64,000 nucleotides of DNA from Propionispora vibrioides (lineage in GTDB: Bacteria; Bacillota; Negativicutes; Propionisporales; Propionisporaceae), in contig NZ_FODY01000005.1 in assembly GCF_900110485.1 (NCBI RefSeq), positions 15,093 through 79,092 on the forward strand. Direction: 5' to 3'. A program made the translations under genes and the position numbers. Positions 54,440 to 63,127 of the stretch are shown one piece after another. Numbering within the stretch: position 1 is the stretch's first letter; each line of letters begins with the position of its first letter. The notes beneath the pieces were generated by a model. That model worked only from the letters and a program-made list of their open reading frames with translations, ran no database searches and had not been told where the DNA came from.

Positions 54440-55624
54440 TCATAGAACTGATAAACCGTCTAAATCTCTTACTAAGTAATTAAAAGCAATGCGTTCTTGT
54501 TCTAGTCGAACGCCCTTCCCCCATTTATCATCCTGCAAAGAAACAAATAACTGTTTTTCTTCCCCTGTTAGTTTAGTTAATTCACCGACAACCGGTTTAT
54601 CCTCGTCGCTCCATAATTTTTTATGGTCTAGTAAAACCGTTTCATTCATCAGCAGTGACTTCGTCTGCGGCAGAAAGTGACGAATTTGATTTAACATAGC
54701 AAAGCCATGCGTATCAATATCACCCCAATAATAAACATCTTTATCTCGAAGCCATGGTATAAATTTTAATACATCAAGCCCATATCCTAATCTGAAAACC
54801 ACCAAACTCTTGCTAACCGGAGGAAACGCAAGACCGTTAATCTCATTTTCTGTAATAAACACTCGGTCAACAGCTGGAGAAAAGGCAGCAAACTGCGACA
54901 GAGGAATTTCCATATCAGAAACTCCCTGAGCAAGCAGCATTGGATCCAATAAGCGAAACCGAATCCTAATTGGCTTCATCTGCAATCCATAACGCAATTC
55001 AAAAATTGTGTTATTCTTATCAATTGCCTGCTCCGGTAAAACAATATCCAACAGTTTCGTGAACAGGCTTTTTCTCTGTTCAATAAACTTTGTATCGATA
55101 CCGCTGATATCCAGTTGGCGCAAATACAAACCCGATCTATGATGCCCAGAAAACCATTTCAATACGGCTACAATCTGATTCCATTCCTCACCAATTTCTA
55201 AAACTTTAATCGGGTGTTCAAATACCCATTCACTTAAAATAGGCCACTCTGTCATAATCATCTTGGTTAGCTCGCCAAACCACTTTGCCTCCCGCTCTTT
55301 TTTTAACAAACGCAGCGCATCCTGCACGGTAGGGATGACCACATGGGTCGGGATTACATTTCGCCCCGATTGTCTGTGATGAATCTCCTTCTCTACCAAT
55401 TCATAGCCATGCCCAAGGTTTTGCTTACTCTTTTCTTTTAAACTTTTAATCCATGCAAAAATTTCTGAAAAATTGGTATTAATCTCGGAATTTTGTGGTC
55501 TCTTAAGGGATATCTTTAACGGAAATAAATCGTCCTGAGCCAGTACGTGTTGCAAAATCCTCCCACTCTGCCACCTCTTTTCTAATTCTGCCTGGATAGT
55601 CTTAGCATCAGACCATTTTAACAT
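54440..55624 (-). CDS. jetD: Wadjet protein JetD (DUF3322/DUF2220, TOPRIM nuclease)
   Basis: A 394-residue nuclease subunit. N-terminal helical DUF3322-type region (KSLKEKSKQNLGHGYELVEKEIHHR). The C-terminal TOPRIM-like DUF2220 domain has the Glu in FITENEINGLAFPP and the acidic pair in YYWGDIDTHGFAML (residues 301-307). It overlaps jetC by 17 bases, so it is co-translated. In Wadjet systems JetD cuts circular plasmid DNA extruded by the JetABC condensin. Confidence 0.9.
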   Translation of the reverse strand: MLKWSDAKTIQAELEKRWQSGRILQHVLAQDDLFPLKISLKRPQNSEINTNFSEIFAWIKSLKEKSKQNLGHGYELVEKEIHHRQSGRNVIPTHVVIPTVQDALRLLKKEREAKWFGELTKMIMTEWPILSEWVFEHPIKVLEIGEEWNQIVAVLKWFSGHHRSGLYLRQLDISGIDTKFIEQRKSLFTKLLDIVLPEQAIDKNNTIFELRYGLQMKPIRIRFRLLDPMLLAQGVSDMEIPLSQFAAFSPAVDRVFITENEINGLAFPPVSKSLVVFRLGYGLDVLKFIPWLRDKDVYYWGDIDTHGFAMLNQIRHFLPQTKSLLMNETVLLDHKKLWSDEDKPVVGELTKLTGEEKQLFVSLQDDKWGKGVRLEQERIAFNYLVRDLDGLSVL

Positions 55625-58600
55625 AACGAGCAGCCTCCCTTAGCTTCCGCTCTTTCTCAAACTCTTCAATGGTAATATTTCGTACCATTGACTGATGCGA
55701 CACATCGTCATGATGCACCAGCCCCACATGGGAAACAAATTTAGATATTGTCGGAATCTTAAGCAAAGGCGTAACAATCATAAGCTGTAAATCCAGGCTT
55801 TGAAATAAATTTAACCCAAAGCGGGCTGACTCATCCGAACTTTTTAAAAAAGCCTCATCAATAACCACAAAACGAAAGGACTGAGGATGATTATTTTGTC
55901 CCTTCAAGCCAAAATGATAAACAAGGCTGGCTGCTAAAATTGTGTAGGCTAACTTCTCTTTTTGCCCGCCGGACTTTCCTCCAGAGTCTGTATAATGCTC
56001 ATATTCCTCATCTGTTTCACGCCAGCGCTCTGACGCAGAAAACAAAAACCAATTACGCACGTCAATGACTTTCTTAGTCCAGCGCGCATCTGTTTCGTTT
56101 TCTCCCTCACGCCCACGGAATCGTTCGATAATTTCTTTTACCTGCAAAAATTTCGCTTCCGTATACTGCTCCTCTTCCTCGCTACCGAAGAAACCTTCGG
56201 TGCAGGTCCGCAAGCGCACTCGAAAATCTTTAATATCCGAGTCATGGGTCTCATCATATTCAATTCTTATATAACGATCTGGATTATAGTCAATATTATT
56301 GAGAGAGTCATTGATTTGATCAATACGATCGCGAATCTGTTTTTGCGCTTTATATAAATTCTGTTGAAACAATGCAATTTGATTGATTGCATTCGTGTGA
56401 AGCAATTCCTTAAAACGCCGCTCAAAATTAGGCAAGCCGTCTTTTTCTAACTTCTCCAGGATTTTTTCATACTCGACAAACGCCTCAATGCTTGCATCAA
56501 TGTCCTGCATTTCCGCCAAATATTTATGGCGATAAGAACTCATCGTACTCACAACAGTCTGACCCGTTTTCTGAATCTCCCCGTTCAAACTATCCCGTTC
56601 CCCATCAAGCCAATCCCGGTAGTTTCGCTCCTGTAGAGCGGCATTTCTCAAGGTAATTGATTGATCTTTCAATGCATTCATCTTGTTTTTTTCAAGAAAA
56701 GCATAGTCTTTTTCCCGCATCGCTTCCGTCGCCTGTTCAACAATCATCTGACTATTTTTATAGTCTTCCTTTAAACTCTTAAGTTTGTCTTTCAATGTTT
56801 CTTCTTTGGATTTTAAATCAATCAATCTTTTCTCTTGCTGCTTTTTCTTTTCGGTTAAGTTTTTCAATTGTTCCTGCAGAGCTTTTAATATGTCATTTTC
56901 TTCCTCTAACTGTTTTTGCCGTTCTTTTTTTTCAGCAATTTCCTGCTCTTTTGCAACCGTATCAATTTCAGAGAATGCCTTAATCCGTTCCAGTTCCTTT
57001 ACAGCGTCAAGCTTAGCTTCATTCCTTTTCTGCCGCTCCCTGATCTTTAAAAGTTCCTCAGACACTTGCTGCAGTTGGTCTTGAGTCTGCTTTACCGCTT
57101 CTTCTAAAGCAGCAACTTTTTTTTGATTAGAAAATCCTAATATAAAGTTACGGCGATCATCCAAGGCACGACGGTCGTCTTTTTCGTGACGTTTTCCATT
57201 CACCTTAATCTGTCCGGCCTTCGTGACAGCATACCGTTCATGGCGAAACTCCTCTATGGTCTCACAGCAAACATAGCGATAGCGCTGAAAAAGTTCCTGT
57301 GATAACCAACTGCCAAAAGAAGTGTCCGGTTTAATTACTAATTTGTCTGCGACCACCGAAGCGGTTGTTTCTTCCTGCAAAGGCTGCCGTTTTTCCTCAT
57401 GTACCCGGTAATATACGAAGCGGAGTCCTAAGTTCGTCTTATCAACCCATTCCGCGACGGAACGGTAATATTTTTCAGGCACTAGCATTGATAAGCCAAA
57501 ATTATGCAGTAAGCGCTCCAAAGCACCTTCCCATGTAGCTTCTTCGGGCTTTATCTCTAACAACTCGCCAACAAACGGAATTTCCTGCTCTGCAATATTT
57601 AGACTCTGACACAATTCCCAGCGCTTTTCAATATAATTACGAGGAATGCTCGTCTTTCTGGAACGAAGCGATTCTAGTTCCGAAGTATTGTGAGTTAGTT
57701 CATCCTCTATCCGCTTCTGTTCTGTAAGTTGCTCAACAAGCATCATGTCCAATTGATCTTTTATTTTGACCTCATATTCGCGCAGCTCAAAAAGCTTATT
57801 AAAATTCTGTCTAAAAGCTTCTGATGAGTCCGGAGGAAGCAGTTGTAAAACACCCGCCTGTTTTACATATTGATGGCGTATATCCTTCATCTGCCGCCAT
57901 TGTGTCTCATTTTGTTCAATGGCCTGTTTAAGTTCCTCTAATGCACCGCCGCCATTTTGATAAATATTCCGGTTTAAAGCTTCTAAATCGCGTTCGTTAT
58001 TATTGAGTTCTACTTCCGTCCGGTGCCGCTCTTCTTCCTTAAACTGCAAAGTTTGTTCATGCTCATTTATTTCTGTTATTAACAACCGAAGCACCTGTGC
58101 GGCAACCCAGGGCGCAAGCGTTGTTCCAGCTTCTACAAACTGCTTTAAGGCCCCTTGCAATTGCTCATACTTTTTTCCCGCTCTCACAATGGGCTGCAAT
58201 AATGATATTTGCTCTTTGGCTTTTAGAACAGCTTCATGGGCACGGTCAAGATCGTGGAAATGACTGATAAGCTTTTCAACATCTTCCGGCGTATTCGGTT
58301 CTTCCAGCATATTCGCCCGGACAAATTCCGTAAGAGATTCTACTTTTTTCATGGAAATTGTTTGTTGGAAAAGATCCAACGCCTGCTCATGCGCAATCCC
58401 AAATTTTCTACAAAAAATATTAGCATACCTTGTATAATCATCCAAAACTTGTACCTTGTCATCACTTTTAAGACGTTTCCGCAAAATTTTCATATTACAT
58501 TGAAACTTGGAAAAATCATCGGCAATTTTCATTTCCCGATCGGCGACCACATAAAAACGCTGCGGCGGCTTTTGCGCATCTGCAAACCAGAACACTTGCG

Positions 58601-59015
58601 CTAACGTAACGTATTGTGATAACCCCTTATCAAAATAAACAGCTAGCAGAACCGAATACGAGTTTGCATCACGCAATGCATCAGGGAGTCCCTGCCCCTC
58701 ACCGCTTCGTTTCATACCAAAATAGCCTTTTACGTAAGAAGCTACACTTCTCTCCTTGGCACTTGAATCTGCCGCCTTATTATAAGTCACTTTTCGAGGA
58801 GATACCAAAAGAGTGCTCAAGGCATCCACCAAGGTCGATTTTCCCGAACCAACATCCCCCGTTAAAAGAGCCGTTTGGCCTTTAGGCGTAAAAGTCCATA
58901 CTTGCCCATCAAAGGTACCCCAATTATACACTTCCAGTTTATGTAAACGAAAACCCGGCGTATGCCCAAAGAGCATACCAGCTTCGTCTGCTTCACAATT
59001 AAATAAATCCCTCAC
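55608..59015 (-). CDS. jetC: Wadjet protein JetC (MksB-like SMC ATPase)
   Basis: A 1135-residue SMC-like ATPase. Walker A GDVGSGKSTLVDAL is at 53-61. Two long coiled-coil arms (about 290-480 and 660-820) flank a hinge-like region. The signature SGGQKEKLAYTILAASL and Walker B RFVVIDEAFLKSSDESA are near the C-terminus. It extrudes DNA loops with JetA and JetB. The GTG start overlaps the jetB stop by four bases (GTGA). Confidence 0.93.
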   Translation of the reverse strand: MRDLFNCEADEAGMLFGHTPGFRLHKLEVYNWGTFDGQVWTFTPKGQTALLTGDVGSGKSTLVDALSTLLVSPRKVTYNKAADSSAKERSVASYVKGYFGMKRSGEGQGLPDALRDANSYSVLLAVYFDKGLSQYVTLAQVFWFADAQKPPQRFYVVADREMKIADDFSKFQCNMKILRKRLKSDDKVQVLDDYTRYANIFCRKFGIAHEQALDLFQQTISMKKVESLTEFVRANMLEEPNTPEDVEKLISHFHDLDRAHEAVLKAKEQISLLQPIVRAGKKYEQLQGALKQFVEAGTTLAPWVAAQVLRLLITEINEHEQTLQFKEEERHRTEVELNNNERDLEALNRNIYQNGGGALEELKQAIEQNETQWRQMKDIRHQYVKQAGVLQLLPPDSSEAFRQNFNKLFELREYEVKIKDQLDMMLVEQLTEQKRIEDELTHNTSELESLRSRKTSIPRNYIEKRWELCQSLNIAEQEIPFVGELLEIKPEEATWEGALERLLHNFGLSMLVPEKYYRSVAEWVDKTNLGLRFVYYRVHEEKRQPLQEETTASVVADKLVIKPDTSFGSWLSQELFQRYRYVCCETIEEFRHERYAVTKAGQIKVNGKRHEKDDRRALDDRRNFILGFSNQKKVAALEEAVKQTQDQLQQVSEELLKIRERQKRNEAKLDAVKELERIKAFSEIDTVAKEQEIAEKKERQKQLEEENDILKALQEQLKNLTEKKKQQEKRLIDLKSKEETLKDKLKSLKEDYKNSQMIVEQATEAMREKDYAFLEKNKMNALKDQSITLRNAALQERNYRDWLDGERDSLNGEIQKTGQTVVSTMSSYRHKYLAEMQDIDASIEAFVEYEKILEKLEKDGLPNFERRFKELLHTNAINQIALFQQNLYKAQKQIRDRIDQINDSLNNIDYNPDRYIRIEYDETHDSDIKDFRVRLRTCTEGFFGSEEEEQYTEAKFLQVKEIIERFRGREGENETDARWTKKVIDVRNWFLFSASERWRETDEEYEHYTDSGGKSGGQKEKLAYTILAASLVYHFGLKGQNNHPQSFRFVVIDEAFLKSSDESARFGLNLFQSLDLQLMIVTPLLKIPTISKFVSHVGLVHHDDVSHQSMVRNITIEEFEKERKLREAARYVKMV

Positions 59016-59617
59016 ATCACTCCCCCCTCATCCGCCCCGTCGCCATTGGCATAGCGTTGATACCCTTCCAGCTTATTATTAAGGTTATTTAACCACTCGG
59101 CATTAACAAAACTACGGATAATACGCTGTACTTCAAAAATATTGTCTTTGCCGCGCAGCCGTCGCAGGAAACCTAATTTCTCTACGCGATCGATATGTTT
59201 ATCTATATCGCGCATCAATTTCGCTTCATTGGTTGTATCCCGCAAAAACAAACTCATTCTTTCAACAATTTGCTCTTGTGTAAGAATAAGCCGTTGATCT
59301 CCGCTTGTAGAGTCAAACTCCAGCAATTGCTTTCTGAGCAGCAATAAGAGTAAACTAACAGGATAACTCAATGCATGGCGAGGCACCAACCGCGGAATTT
59401 CTTCCTCACTTGTGTCATATTCTCGCTGCTTCAGGTAACCATATCCATCCATCTCATCAATCATAAAAGTAAGCCCTAATTTACTTACATATTCTTCAAT
59501 TTTACCTCGCTGGCTTATCAGAACATCCCACAGTTTCGGATCAGTCTCTTTTTCTACAACATTTTTGCAAAGTGCTACGACCGCACGTGAAAAAGCTAAC
59601 GCATCCCCTTGTCCCAT
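59012..59617 (-). CDS. jetB: Wadjet protein JetB (DUF4194, MksE-like)
   Basis: 201 residues of the DUF4194/KITE-type subunit, with two winged-helix parts. The middle has RHALSYPVSLLLLLLRKQLLEFDS and the later VEKLGFLRRLRGKDNIFEVQRIIRSFVNAEWL, which is the family wording. AAAGGAG before the ATG. It bridges JetA kleisin and the JetC heads. Confidence 0.92.
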   Translation of the reverse strand: MGQGDALAFSRAVVALCKNVVEKETDPKLWDVLISQRGKIEEYVSKLGLTFMIDEMDGYGYLKQREYDTSEEEIPRLVPRHALSYPVSLLLLLLRKQLLEFDSTSGDQRLILTQEQIVERMSLFLRDTTNEAKLMRDIDKHIDRVEKLGFLRRLRGKDNIFEVQRIIRSFVNAEWLNNLNNKLEGYQRYANGDGADEGGVM

Positions 59618-59636
59618 CTTTTTTCTCCTTTAATTA

Positions 59637-61112
59637 TTACTTTTTACTCAAAAAAATAACTTTGGGCACAGTAGCCTTTCTCATCTTGCCATTTTCATCA
59701 GTCCAACCAATCGTTTCCTCACTGTCAGAGGAGAAACAGTCGTTCCCTTTTTCACCGGCAATCACTAAGTACGTCAAAAGTTCCGTAAGCCCAAACTGCA
59801 AAGGATAATGTTCAATAACTTGCGTTAAACTGATTGTCCCGTGAGATTGCAAAAGATATCTGATCCTTCCCTTCAATTCTTCCTTATCAACATAAACTTG
59901 TGAAAAAAGGGCATCGGCATCAATCATTGCATCCCCTTCACTAATATTGTCATTTTTTATTTCTGGCCGTTCCGGCGGTGAAAATAGAGGCCTATCCATT
60001 GGCAGGGAAAATTCCGGTTTACATCCGTCCAATTCCATAAAAGCATCGCGCGGCGGATCATTTCGGACAGCTAGCGCCCGGCCTTCAATTTCACGGACCA
60101 ATTGCACAATTCTTCTCTCTTCTTCTAAAAAGTTCTCGTCAACATAACGGCGCAATTGCTGTGAAAGAAGGGCAATTGTATCCTGTACATGAGCGCCTGC
60201 ATCAATCCATTCATAATGAATATTGCGCATCCGACGCTCATTGTCCATTTTTTGCACTTCCTCCATAGCCAAAACTTTATCTAAATTCCTTTCAAAAATC
60301 TCCTGATAAGACGGTGCCATTAAAAAATTCCAAAAAGAAGTAAAGCTTCTCCCCTGTTCTGAATGAGCAATTCCATCTTGTTCTTGAAAAATAGCGGTAA
60401 GAAGTTCGCCCTTGCCTCCGCTCCAAGTAGAAATCTGTTCACGCAAACCACGATCCAGATCGCGAAACTTCTGTTCCACAGCGCGAAAATCCGAAAGAAT
60501 TTCCCGAGCCGTTGCCATTGCCTGCCAAAACCTCTCTTTGATCTGCGTTTCGTCTAATAGATCTACTTTGCCTGCTTGAATCTGCTCAATCTCCCGATCA
60601 ATTTTTTCCTTTTGCCGGTTCAATTCAGCTATTCGTAAAACCGGGTCAGCCTCTGACCGTTCTACAATCTGCTGTATTAGATCAAACACAGTAATCAGAC
60701 GTGATTCTGCACCGATAAAAGAGCGCTGCTTTAAACTTAAAAGCCAGTCAATCGCTTTTTGGGCCGAGGAAGTAATATCAAAATGCGCTTCATCCTGCCC
60801 TTGCGGATAAAACTTTCGCAGCCAGGCATGATCATCATCCGCCCAGCTTTCCACATATTCACGAGCAGCTCTAGGCAACGGCACCTGCTCTTCCGCCTCA
60901 TTTATTCGGTAGATATAATAATCAAGCTTCGCAATCAATTCCTGTTCACCAACAGACCTTTTATTCTTAGCAATAAACTCATGATAGAGAAAGGAAGCAA
61001 CAAATGACGCATGTGGCGAAGCTAATAGACGCCAAGCGGGATTTTTTCGCCGCAGTAATTCAAGAAATTGATAGTCCATATGTTCTGCTAATTCATTTTG
61101 TAAGTCTGCCAT
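59637..61112 (-). CDS. jetA: Wadjet protein JetA (DUF3375, MksF-like kleisin)
   Basis: About 491 residues from ATG 61112 (GAAGGGAAATA upstream); ATG 61127 is also possible. An all-helical N-terminal region (FLELLRRKNPAWRLLASPHASFVASFLYHEFI is the DUF3375 start), a coiled-coil middle with DREIEQIQAGKVDLL, and a C-terminal winged-helix (LTQVIEHYPLQFGLTELLTYLVIA). It is the kleisin of the JetABC complex and the first gene of the operon jetA-B-C-D. The four genes are tightly packed, so they are one unit. Confidence 0.92.
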   Translation of the reverse strand: MADLQNELAEHMDYQFLELLRRKNPAWRLLASPHASFVASFLYHEFIAKNKRSVGEQELIAKLDYYIYRINEAEEQVPLPRAAREYVESWADDDHAWLRKFYPQGQDEAHFDITSSAQKAIDWLLSLKQRSFIGAESRLITVFDLIQQIVERSEADPVLRIAELNRQKEKIDREIEQIQAGKVDLLDETQIKERFWQAMATAREILSDFRAVEQKFRDLDRGLREQISTWSGGKGELLTAIFQEQDGIAHSEQGRSFTSFWNFLMAPSYQEIFERNLDKVLAMEEVQKMDNERRMRNIHYEWIDAGAHVQDTIALLSQQLRRYVDENFLEEERRIVQLVREIEGRALAVRNDPPRDAFMELDGCKPEFSLPMDRPLFSPPERPEIKNDNISEGDAMIDADALFSQVYVDKEELKGRIRYLLQSHGTISLTQVIEHYPLQFGLTELLTYLVIAGEKGNDCFSSDSEETIGWTDENGKMRKATVPKVIFLSKK

Positions 61113-61145
61113 TTTATTTCCCTTCATTTTCTATATTTGACAATT

Positions 61146-61192
61146 AAGAAAGAGTCATAATTCACTGATTTTATGAATTATGACTCTTTCTT
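61146..61192. promoter_or_regulatory. Perfect 19-bp inverted repeat just upstream of jetA
   Basis: AAGAAAGAGTCATAATTCA and its exact reverse complement are separated by 9 bases. It ends 34 bases before the jetA start. It may be an operator or a leader hairpin; the T-run needed for a strong terminator is weak on both strands. Confidence 0.6.
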
Positions 61193-61246
61193 CCTATTGG
61201 ATTAATTTTCCTGCAAAATCACTAATATATTGACAAAAATTATCAT

Positions 61247-61372
61247 TTATCCTATTTCTTGAATATTACGTGTAAAATAGTCCACGCGTACGGGAGCGAC
61301 GGGTCCAGCCTCTTCTGGTTCTTCCATGTTGTCAGGGCCGCCCATAATCAGCGTCCAAGACTTCGTTAACAT
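61247..61372 (-). CDS. Possible 41-residue ORF in island debris
   Basis: ATG 61372 with GGTGAAAGTCAGG before it. MLTKSWTLIMGGPDNMEEPEEAGPVAP-like, acidic, ending YFTRNIQEIG. It overlaps another reading frame (ending near 61328, ERFKEENELYKSLIQAG) that looks like the tail of a small toxin-antitoxin-type protein. Neither is a recognised complete gene. Confidence 0.3.
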   Translation of the reverse strand: MLTKSWTLIMGGPDNMEEPEEAGPVAPVRVDYFTRNIQEIG

Positions 61373-61513
61373 CCTGACTTTCACCTCTACGGCTCTCACC
61401 TGCTTGAATAAGAGATTTATACAATTCGTTTTCTTCTTTAAATCTTTCGAGTAAGGAATATGAGCTTGAGGTTAAATTAAAATCCAGTAATACAAAAGTA
61501 AACGACCTTATAA

Positions 61514-61548
61514 AGCCCCAAGCACTATAAAGTAGCTTAGGGCTTTTT
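61514..61548 (+). terminator. Orphan terminator, plus strand
   Basis: AAAGCCCCAAGC, 11-base loop, GCTTAGGGC followed by TTTTT. No plus-strand gene precedes it, so it may be a remnant of lost DNA. The 490-base gap 61128-61616 otherwise holds only the inverted repeat at 61146 and the debris above. Confidence 0.6.
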
Positions 61549-61616
61549 CTATTCTGCTAAAATTACCTAAACAATCTTAAAATCATACTGCTTAAATTGT
61601 TCATAATCTTTTCTAA

Positions 61617-62315
61617 TCAATAGAAATCACAATATACTTTCCAATCCGCTTTTTGGGGATTGGAATAAAAATAAAAATTCCCATTGTCTACAATATTAAA
61701 TTTTGCTTTTTCGTCTGAAGATATTTGCAAAACAAAAGAATATCCTTCACCAAACCAATGTCCACTTTGGCAGAAAACAGGATACCCTCCAATTTTGTAT
61801 TGAGCATAAATTTCTTCGCAGATATCATCGAAGTAATCAATCCCGTCCGTATTTTCCAATTTGAGTATGACATCTTCTATTACAGACGGAATACCTCCTC
61901 CATCCCATGTAGGAAAATCATTCTCTACAAATTCAGGCATGATGGGGAAAGGGTTCATTAGGTCGGATTTGTATTCGCATGGAACTAAATCATCAAGTGA
62001 CTTATAAGTCCGAATAGTAAACCAAGGACTTAAATCTTCTGCTATAAGGTTATCCCAAATCTCCTCCGACATAAATATTGTTACAAGCTCCGTTCCCAGT
62101 AATTCCATGGGACAAAATGGAATACCTTTTAGAAAAATTGTAGCTATTGGCATCATGTTTTTGCCGATGCTGTCAAGCGGCAAATCTTCATCTTGCTGTT
62201 TCCAACCGACTCTTCCAATCCAGCTTTCAAGTAGCTCTTTTGTGGGTCTTTTCCCTCCTGTATGGAAAATGATAGCTTTTCTTTTGAGTATTTCCTTTAT
62301 CTCATCAACTGTCAT
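61617..62315 (-). CDS. DUF1963 (YwqG-like) protein
   Basis: A 232-residue DUF1963 protein: GGKRPTKELLESWIGRVGWKQQDEDLPLD, FCPMELLGTELVTIFM, and a C-terminal YKIGGYPVFCQSGHWF plus FVLQISSDEKAKFNIVDNG. AGAGAGG before the ATG. Family members often lie near polymorphic-toxin immunity genes and are cytoplasmic. The biochemical role is unknown. Confidence 0.85.
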   Translation of the reverse strand: MTVDEIKEILKRKAIIFHTGGKRPTKELLESWIGRVGWKQQDEDLPLDSIGKNMMPIATIFLKGIPFCPMELLGTELVTIFMSEEIWDNLIAEDLSPWFTIRTYKSLDDLVPCEYKSDLMNPFPIMPEFVENDFPTWDGGGIPSVIEDVILKLENTDGIDYFDDICEEIYAQYKIGGYPVFCQSGHWFGEGYSFVLQISSDEKAKFNIVDNGNFYFYSNPQKADWKVYCDFY

Positions 62316-62383
62316 AGTAACCTCTCTTTTGAAAATATAAACTTCCTGTAGATTTGTTTTAATTCACACGCTGTACTGAATGC

Positions 62384-62653
62384 TCATAATGCAATGATTT
62401 TCCATTTTTGATAAGTTTTCCCTATAGAATTTATTGTTACGCTAGCTCCATCAATTTTTTCGCAAACTTTAAATGAGATAGTTCCTAAAGAATACTGACA
62501 TAAAATTTCCCCTGAACCTATATCGAAAGATTTTACGGGGAACCCCAGAGCCAAGGCCAACAGGAAGTGTCCCAGCTCATGAACTATAATATTTGGCATC
62601 AACAGGATTAATAAGATACATCGAATACAAAATAAGCAAAGTGACAACATCAA
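62384..62653 (-). CDS. Short M50-like (site-2 protease family) ORF, probably truncated
   Basis: 89 residues. A hydrophobic start (CLFCIRCILLILLMP) then the zinc motif HELGH in NIIVHELGHFLLALALGFP. M50 enzymes need more helices and a second Asp ligand (usually over 200 residues), so this is a fragment or a degenerate member. Its 5' end overlaps the recombinase remnant on the other strand. Confidence 0.5.
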   Translation of the reverse strand: MMLSLCLFCIRCILLILLMPNIIVHELGHFLLALALGFPVKSFDIGSGEILCQYSLGTISFKVCEKIDGASVTINSIGKTYQKWKIIAL

Positions 62654-62801
62654 CTTATGGGGAGGATGGCAGTCTCCGCGAGTGCTGCTAGAACATTACT
62701 CTCACGCACTACGTTCAAACAAAGACAAAGCTCTAGAAATTTTAAGCGGCCTTACAAAAGAAAATGAGCCTTCTGCAACTACAGAAAGCCTAAATTGCTA
62801 A
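62640..62801 (+). pseudogene. Tyrosine recombinase C-terminal remnant
   Basis: An ORF without a start codon ends in a stop at 62799. It reads WGGWQSPRVLLEHYSHALRS followed by NKDKALEILSGLTKE. The HYSHAL segment with a Tyr fits the catalytic tyrosine region of phage integrases, which end within ~40 residues. Only this last ~50-residue part remains. It points to the tRNA 3' half just downstream. Confidence 0.5.
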
Positions 62802-62819
62802 AAATACCTTTTTATATAA

Positions 62820-62844
62820 CGCTCAGGTCCAGACCACCTGAGCG
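62820..62844. terminator. Hairpin after the recombinase remnant
   Basis: CGCTCAGGT and ACCTGAGCG around a 7-base loop, followed by TATTCTTTT on the plus strand. Confidence 0.45.
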
Positions 62845-62912
62845 CTATTCTTTTATCGAAGCACTTAGGCAGAAGTTAGGCAGAACCAACCATACCAAAG
62901 TGCCTTACATAC

Positions 62913-62957
62913 TGGTGGGGTTAAAGGAACTCGAATCCCTGACCTCTTCGATGGCAA
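62913..62957 (-). other. 3' half of a tRNA gene (possible attachment-site scar)
   Basis: Read on the minus strand, it fits tRNA positions 32-76: anticodon loop TTGCCAT, stem CGAAG, variable loop AGGTC, T-stem AGGGA, loop TTCGAGT, T-stem TCCTT, acceptor TAACCCC and ACCA. The bases preceding it do not complete the anticodon stem, so no whole tRNA is encoded. A tRNA 3' half next to a recombinase remnant is what an integrase leaves at an att site. The rest of 62654-63127 shows no clear gene. Confidence 0.55.
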
Positions 62958-63127
62958 CTGTAAGTACACGTAAACTGAATTTGAAAACAACAGTCCACGG
63001 ATACTTGTTATTACTGCTTCCGTGGACTTTTATATTGGAATTCATGAAAATCAGTATTGTTACTATTTTTAAGCTTCCTACAGTACCAACAAAGCAGGGT
63101 AGCAACATCGTAGCAACACAAAAACTA

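Noticed and set aside
55608-59015. Housekeeping SMC or SbcC gene
   Set aside because: The flanking DUF3375, DUF4194 and DUF2220 genes make it JetC of a Wadjet operon.
62913-62957. A functional tRNA gene
   Set aside because: The 5' half and the anticodon-stem partner are missing, so only a 3' half remains.
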